NCBI GenBank assembly: GCA_964564785.1
Contig: CAZMCT010000026.1
Coordinates: 1-34,484, forward strand
DNA from: CAZMCT01 sp964564785
GTDB taxonomy: Bacteria > Planctomycetota > Phycisphaerae > UBA1845 > Fen-1342
Direction of reading: 5' to 3'
DNA length: 34,484 bases
The notes below the pieces were generated by a model. The model was not told where the DNA came from. It did no database searches and worked only from the letters and a program-made list of their open reading frames with translations. The translations under genes were made by a program, and so were the position numbers. Below are positions 1-7,531 of this stretch, piece by piece (position 1 is the stretch's first letter; each line of letters starts with the position of its first letter).

Positions 1-264
1 GCCGTGGAGCACCCGACCACGGCCCTGCGCGGCTGCGCCGCTCCGGACCGTGCCACCCGCCGTGCCACGCTGCACGCCACCCCGGCAGCGGCCGCCGATG
101 TGCACGGTGCTCCGACCCCGCTTGACGAGCGCCGGCAGCGCGTCTTCGAGCTGGCCGACGAGGACACGCCCCTGTTGACGATCGCCGACCTGCTCCAGAT
201 GCCGATCGGCGAGGTCGAGCTGATCCTCAGCCTGCGCGAGTTCGCGGGGGCATGCCAGACCTGA
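1..264 (+). CDS. C-terminal part of a small helix-turn-helix-like protein (partial at left edge)
   Basis: The frame is open from the first base, so this is probably the end of a gene that starts outside the window; a GTG at position 4 is the first possible start inside it. The last ~45 residues (from RQRVFELADED to EVELILSLREFAG) look like a short helix-turn-helix module of the kind found at the C-terminus of DUF2802-like and related small proteins, where a helix is followed by an 'IADLLQMPIGEVELIL' recognition-like segment. The first ~35 residues are low-complexity and Ala/Arg/Pro-rich, and they coincide with a 53-bp repeat that occurs again just after the stop codon, so that part is likely repeat-derived rather than conserved protein. 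I cannot assign a function. Confidence 0.5.
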   Translation, partial: AVEHPTTALRGCAAPDRATRRATLHATPAAAADVHGAPTPLDERRQRVFELADEDTPLLTIADLLQMPIGEVELILSLREFAGACQT

Positions 265-323
265 CGAGCCACCACGGCCCTGCGCGGCGGCGCCGCTGCG
301 GACCGTGCCACCCGCCGTGCCAC
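16..323. repeat. 53-bp direct repeat, two copies (16-68 and 271-323)
   Basis: Positions 16-68 and 271-323 match at 51 of 53 bases by eye; the two differences are both near the centre. The first copy is read as protein inside the small gene at the left edge. The second starts 6 bp after its stop codon and ends just before the stop of the minus-strand coiled-coil gene. The unit is GC-rich and contains short internal repeats of GTGCCAC. It looks like a dispersed genomic repeat rather than a coding duplication. Confidence 0.7.
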
Positions 324-334
324 CGGCCCCCAGC

Positions 335-2107
335 CTACGGCGGCGCTTGGGTCGCTCCGTTTTCGTCGCGCAGCACGCCCGCCAAGCGCTCAAAGTACTC
401 CTGGAGCACCTTGCGGTATTGACGCGGGACTTCCTCGCGCTCGATCGCGTCCAGCGCGTCGCGCACCTGCGCCCGGGCCGCTTCGTACACCTCCGCCGTC
501 GCCTCGCCGCGCACCTGCGGCCCCGGAATCAGCATCTGCCCGGTGATCGACCCACCCTGGAATCTCGTCAACGCCTTGGTCGGGTCGGTCTTGTAGGCCG
601 CCGGCTCCTTGCCGATCCGCGAGCCATACCCCAGGCCGTACTGCGGGCCCTGTCCACCGATGCGGTTGCCGGCATCGCCCGGCCGCTGGCAGTTTCCTTC
701 GCACACGCCCTCGCGCAGATTCTCGAGGTCCGACAATCGCGCTTGCAGCTCGGCCGCCAGTTGCTCGGCCATCTCCATCTGCGAAAGCTGGCTGGCCGCG
801 TCCGACAGGGCGGCCGACGCCGACGCGGAGGCGTTGTTGCCGGCACCAGGATTCTGGCAGGCCTTGCACGCCTTGGCCGCCTTCGAGAGGCTCTGGGCCA
901 GATTCTGGCAGGCCTGCTTCGCCTGCTGGTTCTGCTGCATTTTCTGGGCGAGCTGCCTGAGCTGCTCGGCCGACATCTTCTGCCCGAGCCGCTGCTGGAG
1001 CGCTTTCTCCAGCTCCTCGGGGTCGATCTTCGCCATCTGGTCCAGCAGCTCCTTCGCTTCCTCCTGGCTCAGCCCGCCCTTGTTCTGGAGCTCCTTTTCG
1101 AGCGCTGCGCTATTTTCGAGCCGGTTCATCTGCTCCGCCAGCCGTGCGAGCTGCTCCTCGAGCGCGGCCAGTCTCTCCTTCGCCGCGGGGTCCTCGACCT
1201 TCTCGGCCGCCTCGCGCAGCTCCTCGGCCATCTTCTGGAGGGCCTGCCGGGCGCCCTCGAAATCGCCGGCCGCGAGCGCCTCGCCAAGCTGTCGCTGCGA
1301 CTTGTCGCCGCCCAGCGGCTCGAGCTGGCTTAGCATCCGCTTCATCTCGGATAGCGGGTTGGTCTCGGTGTTCTCGAGCTCACGGCGGAGCTTTTCGCCC
1401 ACGGCGTCGAGCTTCTTCACCGCGTCGCGGCGGATGTCCTCGGGCGCGAGGTTCGGGCCCTCCGGCAACTTCAAAGACTCGAGCTCGGCCGCGAGGTCGG
1501 CCAGCTTCGCGTTGTCCTTGGCCATCTGCCGCAGCCGCTGGGCCTGGTCCTCCATCTCTGCCTTGATCGCCTGCTGCTCGGCCTCGAGTTCGGCCCGCGA
1601 CACCGTCGGCCGCGGCGGTTCCTCTTTCGCGAACAGACTCAGGGTCGGCATGAACCACGCCAGCAGCAGGGCGGCTGCCATTGTCGCCACGGACCATGAC
1701 CAGAGCCGCGGAGCCCGATAACGAATGTGGGCCGGCACGTGCACCCTTCCGGCGATCCACTCGGCGTCGCGCACGGCCGCCTGCGCAAAGGGGTCCGCCG
1801 CCCGCCGCACGACCAAGGCGGTACTCAGCCGCTCTTTCAGGCCCGCCGCACTATCCAAGGCCGCGGCCGCCCGCAACGGCGACGGCCGCGTCAGCCACGT
1901 GGCCAGCCCGGCAAAGGCCCCCGCCAACCCGGCCGCGGCCCAGAAGCCGTGCCAGACCGGGGCGGGCCAACCGAATGTTCGCACGAGGAGGATGGCGATG
2001 GCCCACAATCCGGCGGCGAGGAGGGTGCCCAAGGCCAGGCGGTCGAGGAAGAGGTTGCCGGTCAGGCGACGTCGGGCGTGGCGTACCTGCCGATCGAGCT
2101 CGGACAT
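335..2107 (-). CDS. large membrane protein with long coiled coil (MoxR/VWA-associated type)
   Basis: The 590-residue product begins with an Arg-rich cytoplasmic stretch, then two adjacent membrane segments (about residues 16-38 and 45-66) and a third (about 130-152). A long Glu/Lys/Gln-rich coiled coil follows (about 155-390), then an Ala/Ser-rich linker with several cysteines (CKAC, CEGNC), and a conserved-looking end with 'GPQVRGEATAEVYEAARAQ' and 'PRQYRKVLQEYFERLAG'. Planctomycetes carry long proteins of this layout near MoxR ATPase and VWA genes, and both partners are found 2-5 kb away here. I chose ATG 2107 (MSELDRQ); a TTG two codons upstream is possible. No convincing Shine-Dalgarno is visible. 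It is divergent from gdhA. A role as an inner-membrane scaffold for the MoxR/VWA system is inference; the exact function is unknown. Confidence 0.8.
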   Translation of the reverse strand: MSELDRQVRHARRRLTGNLFLDRLALGTLLAAGLWAIAILLVRTFGWPAPVWHGFWAAAGLAGAFAGLATWLTRPSPLRAAAALDSAAGLKERLSTALVVRRAADPFAQAAVRDAEWIAGRVHVPAHIRYRAPRLWSWSVATMAAALLLAWFMPTLSLFAKEEPPRPTVSRAELEAEQQAIKAEMEDQAQRLRQMAKDNAKLADLAAELESLKLPEGPNLAPEDIRRDAVKKLDAVGEKLRRELENTETNPLSEMKRMLSQLEPLGGDKSQRQLGEALAAGDFEGARQALQKMAEELREAAEKVEDPAAKERLAALEEQLARLAEQMNRLENSAALEKELQNKGGLSQEEAKELLDQMAKIDPEELEKALQQRLGQKMSAEQLRQLAQKMQQNQQAKQACQNLAQSLSKAAKACKACQNPGAGNNASASASAALSDAASQLSQMEMAEQLAAELQARLSDLENLREGVCEGNCQRPGDAGNRIGGQGPQYGLGYGSRIGKEPAAYKTDPTKALTRFQGGSITGQMLIPGPQVRGEATAEVYEAARAQVRDALDAIEREEVPRQYRKVLQEYFERLAGVLRDENGATQAPP

Positions 2108-2113
2108 CCGCAA

Positions 2114-2654
2114 CCCTCACAACGGAGGCGTCGGCGCCCCTGTACATGGTATTTCGACCCCGTACGGGTCTCAATGGTTCTTGTTTTTTGTCGGAACCGG
2201 AATCGCCCTAACCCGGAGTTCGAGCGCGAATTCGGGGAGCGATTCGGGCAGGGTTCGGAATTTGGTTCGGTTCCGGTTGCGGCTCGCCCGCAGGCGGCTT
2301 CCCGGCTTGCAAAAGACCAGCAGGTCCGTCACAATGGTGACTCGCGCCTGTCGCCGGGGGACGGGCGCCGGCGGCGGGTCTTAGCTGGCAATCACCTGCT
2401 GCCCGAAGGACCGGTGGTCGAGCCGGCGTGGCCGGCCCGGCTCATTGGCTCACGGACTAGGCCGTGAGTACCGGATCGCCAAGTTCATGCCTCGCAGCGG
2501 TTGCGCAAGCTTTGCACAGGTTGATCCGGGACAGATTTGCCGGCACGGCGCCGGCTGGTGGGCGGTGCGGACTCCGCTCCCATACGCGTCATGGCCGTGC
2601 GACGCACCGGGTTTCGGTGCAGCGACGGCCGGTAACGAATAACGGAGAGGTCGC
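2114..2654. other. 541-bp divergent intergenic region upstream of gdhA
   Basis: No gene is supported here. It must hold the promoters of the minus-strand coiled-coil gene and of gdhA, but no clear -35/-10 pair could be picked by eye. At 2153-2170 GACCC/GGGTC arms flank a 5-nt loop. A run of T lies about 12 nt further on, but no plus-strand gene ends there, so it is not called as a terminator. Around 2185-2285 there are several imperfect repeats of GGTTCGG/GGAACCGG. Confidence 0.6.
2449..2468 (+). promoter_or_regulatory. perfect 7-bp stem-loop in the gdhA upstream region
   Basis: CTCACGG (2449-2455) and CCGTGAG (2462-2468) are perfect complements around a 6-nt loop, about 190 bp before the gdhA start. 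It may be an RNA hairpin in the gdhA leader or a protein-binding palindrome. The structure is visible; any function is inference. Confidence 0.35.
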
Positions 2655-4016
2655 ATGTCGACGTTCGTCAGGGATTTCATGCAGGAGGTGATCGCAAAGA
2701 ACCCCGAGCAAAAGGAGTTCCACCAGGCGGTCCAGGAGGTGGTGGAGTCGCTGGTGCCGTGCCTCGAGCGACACCCGGAGTTCCGCAAGGCCAAGATTCT
2801 CGAGCGGATCGTCGAGCCCGAGCGGGTGATCATGTTCCGGGTGCCGTGGGAGGATGACCGGGGCGAAGTGCACGTCAACCGCGGCATGCGGGTCGAGTTC
2901 AACAGCGCCATCGGGCCCTACAAGGGCGGCCTGCGATTCCATCCCTCGGTGAACCTGGGCATCATCAAGTTCCTCGGCTTCGAGCAGATCTTCAAGAACG
3001 CCCTGACCACGCTGCCCATGGGCGGCGGCAAGGGCGGCAGCGATTTCGACCCGAAGGGCAAGAGCGATCGCGAAGTGATGCGCTTCTGCCAGTCCTTCAT
3101 GAACGAGCTCTGGCGGCACATCGGCGAGTACATCGACGTCCCGGCCGGCGACATCGGCGTCGGCGGGCGCGAAATCGGCTTCATGTTCGGCCAATACAAG
3201 AAACTCACCCGTCGCTTCGAGGGTGTGCTGACCGGCAAGGGCCTGAACTGGGGCGGCTCGCTGATCCGGCCCGAGGCGACCGGCTACGGCCAGGTCTACT
3301 TTGCCGAGGAGATGCTCAAGACCCGCGGCAAGAGCATGAAGGGCATGCGCTGCGTGGTGTCGGGCTCGGGCAACGTCGCCCAGTATGCGGCCGAGAAGGC
3401 CATTCAGCTCGGCGGGAAGGTGCTGACCTTCAGCGACAGCAACGGCTTCATCGTGGACGAAGAAGGCATCACGCCGGAGAAGCTCGAGTTCGTGAAGGAC
3501 CTGAAGAACAACCGCCGCGGGCGGATCAAGGAGTACGTCAGCAAGTACCCGAAGGCGCACTACGAAGAGATCGACGCCAACAAGAACTACAACCCGCTGT
3601 GGCAGGTCAAGTGCGACGTCGCGCTGCCCAGCGCCACGCAGAACGAGATCAACGAGATCGATGCGGCCAACCTGGTCAAGAACGGCTGCTTCTGTGTCTC
3701 GGAGGGCGCGAATATGCCGACCACCCCGGCCGGCGTGAACGTGTTCCTCGAAAGCAAGATCCTCTACGGGCTGGGCAAGGCGGCCAACGCCGGCGGCGTG
3801 GCCACCAGCGGCCTGGAGATGTCGCAGAACGCGTTGCGGCTCTCGTGGACCCGCGAGGAGGTCGACCAGCGCCTGCACAACATCATGATCAACATCCACG
3901 AGAACTGCCGGAAGACGGCCGAGGCCTACGGCGCCCCCGGCAACTACGTGATCGGCGCCAACATCGCCGGCTTCCTCAAGGTGGCCACCTCGATGATGGA
4001 CCAGGGACTGGTGTAA
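2655..4016 (+). CDS. gdhA: NADP-type glutamate dehydrogenase
   Basis: The 453-residue protein matches the hexameric class I glutamate dehydrogenases in length and motifs. It converts 2-oxoglutarate and ammonium to glutamate with NAD(P)H in the cytoplasm. Substrate-binding lysines are in 'GPYKGGLRFHPSVNLGIIKFL' (about residues 87-107), and the catalytic lysine is in 'PMGGGKGGSDFDPKGKS' (K126). The Rossmann fold motif is 'SGSGNVAQYA' at about 235-244, followed by 'FSDSNG', a pattern more in line with NADP than NAD use. The ATG is preceded by GGAGAG about 6 nt upstream, which supports this start. It is transcribed alone, divergent from the coiled-coil gene. The AspA encoded at the other end of the window also handles ammonium, but they are not linked. 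Confidence 0.97.
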   Translation: MSTFVRDFMQEVIAKNPEQKEFHQAVQEVVESLVPCLERHPEFRKAKILERIVEPERVIMFRVPWEDDRGEVHVNRGMRVEFNSAIGPYKGGLRFHPSVNLGIIKFLGFEQIFKNALTTLPMGGGKGGSDFDPKGKSDREVMRFCQSFMNELWRHIGEYIDVPAGDIGVGGREIGFMFGQYKKLTRRFEGVLTGKGLNWGGSLIRPEATGYGQVYFAEEMLKTRGKSMKGMRCVVSGSGNVAQYAAEKAIQLGGKVLTFSDSNGFIVDEEGITPEKLEFVKDLKNNRRGRIKEYVSKYPKAHYEEIDANKNYNPLWQVKCDVALPSATQNEINEIDAANLVKNGCFCVSEGANMPTTPAGVNVFLESKILYGLGKAANAGGVATSGLEMSQNALRLSWTREEVDQRLHNIMINIHENCRKTAEAYGAPGNYVIGANIAGFLKVATSMMDQGLV

Positions 4017-4019
4017 GCG

Positions 4020-4092
4020 GCCGAAAGCCGCAAACCGTGAGCCGCGCGGCGGTATGTCCGCGTTGACCCGCGAGCCGCAAGCCGTGAGCCGG
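4020..4092. repeat. degenerate short tandem repeat (GCCGCAAGCCGTGA type)
   Basis: Just after the gdhA stop the sequence repeats variants of AGCCGCAA, ACCGTGAG, GCCGCGAG and AGCCGTGAG in roughly 8-bp steps. It resembles the other short tandem repeats scattered in this window but with a different unit. Confidence 0.5.
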
Positions 4093-4116
4093 AGGCGCGG
4101 TCAGCGGCGGAGCGTT

Positions 4117-4243
4117 GTCATTCCGAGGAAATCGCCGTGGGCGACTGACGAGGAATCCGGCCGCGGATGAAGGTCGCATCCGGCGCGCGGGCGGTCGCGC
4201 GGTCCGCGGCCAGATTCCTAGTGGCTGCGCTCCTCGGAATGAC
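4117..4243. repeat. 127-bp imperfect palindromic repeat element, copy 1
   Basis: The element begins with GTCATTCCGAGG and ends with its exact complement CCTCGGAATGAC, giving 12-bp terminal inverted repeats. The arms continue inward with related segments (GACGAGGAATCCGGCCGCGG on one side, CCGCGGCCAGATTCCTAGT on the other). A second, more degraded copy lies at 29746-29870. It carries no gene and sits about 40 bp before the probable moxR promoter. Its form fits a non-coding dispersed palindromic (REP/MITE-like) element. Confidence 0.75.
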
Positions 4244-4284
4244 CCGGGCCGGTGCTCCGCCCCTGGCCGGCGCCGCGCCGCGCC

Positions 4285-4290
4285 TACAAT
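4285..4290 (+). promoter_or_regulatory. -10 box (TACAAT) for leaderless moxR-type transcript
   Basis: TACAAT matches the -10 consensus at 5 of 6 bases in otherwise very GC-rich sequence and ends 6 nt before the ATG at 4297, where transcription would be expected to start. No Shine-Dalgarno fits in between. The same arrangement precedes the VWA gene at 7532. No clear -35 box is visible. Confidence 0.55.
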
Positions 4291-4296
4291 CGGGTC

Positions 4297-5718
4297 ATGT
4301 CGACCGAAACCCCCATCGGGCCCCACGGTCCTCGCACGCTGGGAGCGCTGAAGGCCGCCGGCTGGCGGTCCAGGTCCGTCAAACGCGAGCTGTACGACAA
4401 CCTCCTGCGCCGGCTGGCCGACCGTCAGGAGCTGTTCCCCGGCATCATCGGCTATGACGACACGGTGATTCCCGAATTGGTCACGGCCCTGCTGGCCCAG
4501 CACGACCTGCTGTTCCTGGGCGAGAAGGGCCAGGCCAAGAGCCGCCTGATGCGCGGCCTGCGCGACCTGCTCGACCCGGTCATCCCCTACATCGACGGCA
4601 GTGAGCTGCACGACGATCCGCTGCGGCCGATCACGCGTTTCGGCCGCGAACAGCTCGCCCGCTGCGGCGACGAGACGCCGATCGCCTGGTGGCCGCGGGA
4701 GGAGCGCTACGTGGAGCGCCTCGCGCCCGGCACCAAGTTCGCCGACGTGATCGGCGAGATCGACCCCGCGCGGCTGGCGGCCGGCACCAGCCTGGCCAGC
4801 GAGGAAGCGCTGCACTTCGGGCTGATTCCGCGGCTGAACCGCGGCATCTTCGCGATGAACGAGGTGCCCGAGCTGGACGAGCTGGTGCAAGTCGGCCTCT
4901 TCAACATCCTCGAGGAGCGCGACGTCCAGATCCGCGGGTACCCGGTCCGCTTCGACCTCGACATCGTGATCCTTTTCAGCGCCAACCCGGCCACGTACAA
5001 CCGTTCGGGCAAGGTCATTCCACAGCTCAAGGACCGCATCGGCTCGATCATCCGCACGCACTACCCGACGGAGCGGAGCCACGGCATCCAGATCATGGAG
5101 CAGGAGGCCGCGGTCGAGCTCGACGGCGAATACCCCGTCCGCGTCCCGCTGTTCATGAAGGAGATCGTCGAGCAGATCACCATCGAGGCCCGCAAGTCCC
5201 CCTACATCGACCACGCCTCGGGCGTCTCGGCCCGCTTCTCCATCGCGAACTATCGGACCATGATCGCCAGCGCCCGCCGCCGGGCCGCGCTGCTCGGCGA
5301 GCGGCCGGCCGTGCCGCGGATCAGCGACCTCGGCCACCTGGTTGCGTCCAGCCTCGGCAAGCTCGAGATCGATCTGATGAGCAGCCACCAGCTCAGCGAG
5401 GCGCAAATCCTCGAGGCGGTGCAGAACGCGGCCGTCAAGCACGTGTTCGACGAGTACGTCGACCAGCACGGGCGCGACTCGATCGCGGACGTGTTCGCCA
5501 AGGGGGTGAAGATCGAGGTCGGCACGTTGCTGCCCAGCAGCCAGTACGCCGAGCGGCTGAAGCGTGTGCCGCCGGCGTGGGAGAAGGCGTTCGAGGTCAA
5601 CAATGCCAGCGACCCGGCCATGCGGGCCGCATGCGTCGAGTTCGTGCTGGCAGGCCTGTACGCGAGCGAGAAAATCAGCCGCACGGTGCGGCGGGGAGTG
5701 ATCCGCTACGAGGTGTGA
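4297..5718 (+). CDS. MoxR-type AAA+ ATPase (magnesium-chelatase-I-like)
   Basis: The 473-residue protein is an AAA+ ATPase related to magnesium chelatase subunit I and MoxR chaperones. Walker A is 'GEKGQAKS' (about 75-82). The Walker B region is 'RGIFAMNEVPEL' (182-193), with Asn where the first acidic residue (Asp) is usual. A sensor-1 region 'ILFSANPATYNRSGKV' follows (225-240). MoxR proteins typically act with a VWA-domain partner to remodel or assemble protein complexes, and such a partner is encoded at 7532. The ATG at 4297 is preferred over in-frame codons upstream because a TACAAT box ends 6 nt before it and the region before is repeat sequence. Substrate unknown. Confidence 0.85.
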   Translation: MSTETPIGPHGPRTLGALKAAGWRSRSVKRELYDNLLRRLADRQELFPGIIGYDDTVIPELVTALLAQHDLLFLGEKGQAKSRLMRGLRDLLDPVIPYIDGSELHDDPLRPITRFGREQLARCGDETPIAWWPREERYVERLAPGTKFADVIGEIDPARLAAGTSLASEEALHFGLIPRLNRGIFAMNEVPELDELVQVGLFNILEERDVQIRGYPVRFDLDIVILFSANPATYNRSGKVIPQLKDRIGSIIRTHYPTERSHGIQIMEQEAAVELDGEYPVRVPLFMKEIVEQITIEARKSPYIDHASGVSARFSIANYRTMIASARRRAALLGERPAVPRISDLGHLVASSLGKLEIDLMSSHQLSEAQILEAVQNAAVKHVFDEYVDQHGRDSIADVFAKGVKIEVGTLLPSSQYAERLKRVPPAWEKAFEVNNASDPAMRAACVEFVLAGLYASEKISRTVRRGVIRYEV

Positions 5719-5728
5719 CGCGGCGGGA

Positions 5729-6880
5729 TCAGGGGACGACGTCGCCGGCCGCCTCCGTGGTCATGCCGATCGGATCGTTGACGATCGAGCCCGCGGGGTA
5801 CCAGCGGTCGATGGCGCGCGAGGCACGGTCCGTCATGCGTTCGGCGTGTCCGTCAAAAAACACCGCGTTCAGTGTGCCGTGGTTGTCGCGGGCCGCGCCG
5901 CTCCGCCCACGCCGCGGTGAATCGCGGGGCGGCGCCTCCGGCGCGACGGCCACCTGCGGCACGACCGCGCTGAACGGATCGTGGCGGTACGACAGCGGGA
6001 GATTGAGGCCCGCGGACGGACTCCCGGACGCGACCGGATCACCGTCCCAGTTCAGCGTGCCCGGTGCGACGCCCCAGGCGACGTCCCCCGGCCACCAGCC
6101 GCCGGGGCTGGACCAGGCCCCGAAAAGGCTCGGGGAGGGCGAAACGTCGAGACTGATGAGGCCGCCGGCGTCGACGTAGCGGGTGCCGTCGGCCAGGAAG
6201 ATCTTGCGTTCGGCGGGGCCGACCAGGTCCCGGCGGGCGCGGAACGCGCCGGTGTCCACTTCCCAGGCCGGGCTCATCGTGCGGGCGTAGATGGGAATGG
6301 GCGTCCCCTCGTAATGCCCGACCACCGTGCCCGCCAGGTCCGGCCCCCAGAACTGAAACGAAGCCGGCATCAGATAACTTGTGGCGGGCCACGCGTATGC
6401 CTGGAAGTCGGCCAGGTCGGGCACGCTGCCACCGCTGTAGATGAGCGCCGACCGGTCTTGTGCGGGGCAGGCGTAGCGGGTCATGAGGTCGTGCCAGCGG
6501 GCGGCCCGGTTGGCGGGCAGGACGTCGCCGTTCACCAGCGCCAGCGGCGCCAGCCAGTCCCAGGTTTGCACCGGCAGGTTGGGATCGTGCAGGACATTGG
6601 GGTCGGCGTTCCATTGCAGCTTGTGGGCTTCGAGCGCGGGCCCAGTGGTGTTCACGCCGGGGAAATAGTCGAAGTTGTCATTGCCGTAGATCTGCATCGC
6701 GGTCCCGAGCCGGCCCAGATTCTGCATGCAGAGATTCACTTCAGCCGCGTCGCGGACCGGCCGCAGTGCCAAGATCCCGACCGCCCCGGGCAGCACGAGC
6801 GCGGCCGCGGCCACGAGCACATCGGCGACGGTGGCGGCACGGGAGCGCGTCACTACCGGGGCGTAATTGTCCTCGGACAT
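5729..6880 (-). CDS. prepilin-like protein with C-terminal DG motif (DUF1559/H-X9-DG-like)
   Basis: The 383-residue protein has one membrane segment near the N-terminus (about residues 17-37, 'TVADVLVAAAALVLPGAVGIL'), then 'AAEVNLCMQNLGRLGTAMQIYGNDNFDYFPG', the hallmark of planctomycete pseudopilin-like proteins, and ends with 'NHGTLNAVFFDGHAERM', which corresponds to the H-X9-DG region. Two deviations are visible: the classical prepilin peptidase site (G-F-T-L-I-E) is missing, and the His sits eight rather than nine residues before DG. The start at 6880 has GGGAGG 8 nt upstream. It may be exported and membrane-anchored; function is unknown. It converges with the MoxR gene, with only 10 bp between them. 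Confidence 0.8.
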   Translation of the reverse strand: MSEDNYAPVVTRSRAATVADVLVAAAALVLPGAVGILALRPVRDAAEVNLCMQNLGRLGTAMQIYGNDNFDYFPGVNTTGPALEAHKLQWNADPNVLHDPNLPVQTWDWLAPLALVNGDVLPANRAARWHDLMTRYACPAQDRSALIYSGGSVPDLADFQAYAWPATSYLMPASFQFWGPDLAGTVVGHYEGTPIPIYARTMSPAWEVDTGAFRARRDLVGPAERKIFLADGTRYVDAGGLISLDVSPSPSLFGAWSSPGGWWPGDVAWGVAPGTLNWDGDPVASGSPSAGLNLPLSYRHDPFSAVVPQVAVAPEAPPRDSPRRGRSGAARDNHGTLNAVFFDGHAERMTDRASRAIDRWYPAGSIVNDPIGMTTEAAGDVVP

Positions 6881-7103
6881 TCGGTTGCCTCCCGAATCCG
6901 GCGGTGTTCGCATTGTACCGGCCGCCACCGGTCGGCGTGAAGGGATTCTGCACTCCTTCGCGAACGGCAGGTCCGGCGCGCGAGCTGACGCGCGGCGCAG
7001 AGGTCAATGCAACGCCCGGTCCGCTCGGCCTGCGGTGGTCGGCGTCCAAAAGGCTCCACGGGAGGTGGATGAAACGCAGCGCCGGCCAGCGGCGCGGTCG
7101 CGC

Positions 7104-7478
7104 TTACGCCTTGCTCTTGACGGCGTGCCGCTGAAGGTCTTCGAGCGATACGAACTCGAGCGTGGAGATGTGCGTGGCCTCGAGCACGACCGGCGCGGCG
7201 ACGCCGGCCTCGAGCGCCTCTTTCCAGCGGGTCACGCACACGCACCAGCGGTCGCCGGGCTTGAGTCCGGGGAAGTCGAACTCGGGGACCGGCGTGGTCA
7301 GGTCGTTCCCATTCCTCCGCGAGAACTCGAGGAACTCGGCCGTCACTTCGGTGCAGACGCAGTGCAGGCCGAGGTCGCCCGGACCGGTGTCGCACCGTCC
7401 GTTGCGGTAGAAACCGGTCCGAGGATTCAGCGAACAAAGCTGCAATTCGGTTCCAAGGACATTTTTGGCACGCGGCAT
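7104..7478 (-). CDS. DUF2237 family protein
   Basis: The 124-residue protein fits the DUF2237 family along its whole length. 'NVLGTELQLCSLNPRTGFYRNG' near the N-terminus is followed by 'GLHCVCTEVTAEFLEFSRRNGNDL' and 'FPGLKPGDRWCVCVTRWKEAL', all typical conserved blocks with several cysteines. The family is small, cytoplasmic and of unknown function. The ATG at 7478 is preceded by AAGGAG about 8 nt upstream, a good ribosome binding site. The gene is divergent from the VWA gene, with 53 bp between the two starts, so they share a promoter region. Confidence 0.9.
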   Translation of the reverse strand: MPRAKNVLGTELQLCSLNPRTGFYRNGRCDTGPGDLGLHCVCTEVTAEFLEFSRRNGNDLTTPVPEFDFPGLKPGDRWCVCVTRWKEALEAGVAAPVVLEATHISTLEFVSLEDLQRHAVKSKA

Positions 7479-7520
7479 CCCAGCGCTCCTTGATGGACGT
7501 CTGATGATAGTCGAGGGCCC

Positions 7521-7526
7521 TACAAT
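7521..7526 (+). promoter_or_regulatory. -10 box (TACAAT) for leaderless VWA-gene transcript
   Basis: TACAAT ends 5 nt before the ATG at 7532, leaving no room for a ribosome binding site. It is the same hexamer and nearly the same spacing as before the MoxR-type gene at 4297, which suggests the two genes are expressed alike. Confidence 0.55.
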
Positions 7527-7531
7527 TCGGC

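Noticed and set aside
305..1333. Long plus-strand open frames opposite the coiled-coil gene
   Set aside because: They are GC-driven shadows with Arg/Leu-rich composition, no ribosome binding site and no recognisable domain. The same applies to long opposite-strand frames over gdhA, MoxR, hydB, hydA and the sensor hydrogenase.
2153..2190. Rho-independent terminator upstream of gdhA
   Set aside because: The stem is only 5 bp, the T-run is about 12 nt away, and no plus-strand gene ends there.
4117..4243. Insertion sequence with transposase
   Set aside because: At 127 bp it is too short to code for a transposase; it is treated as a non-coding palindromic repeat.
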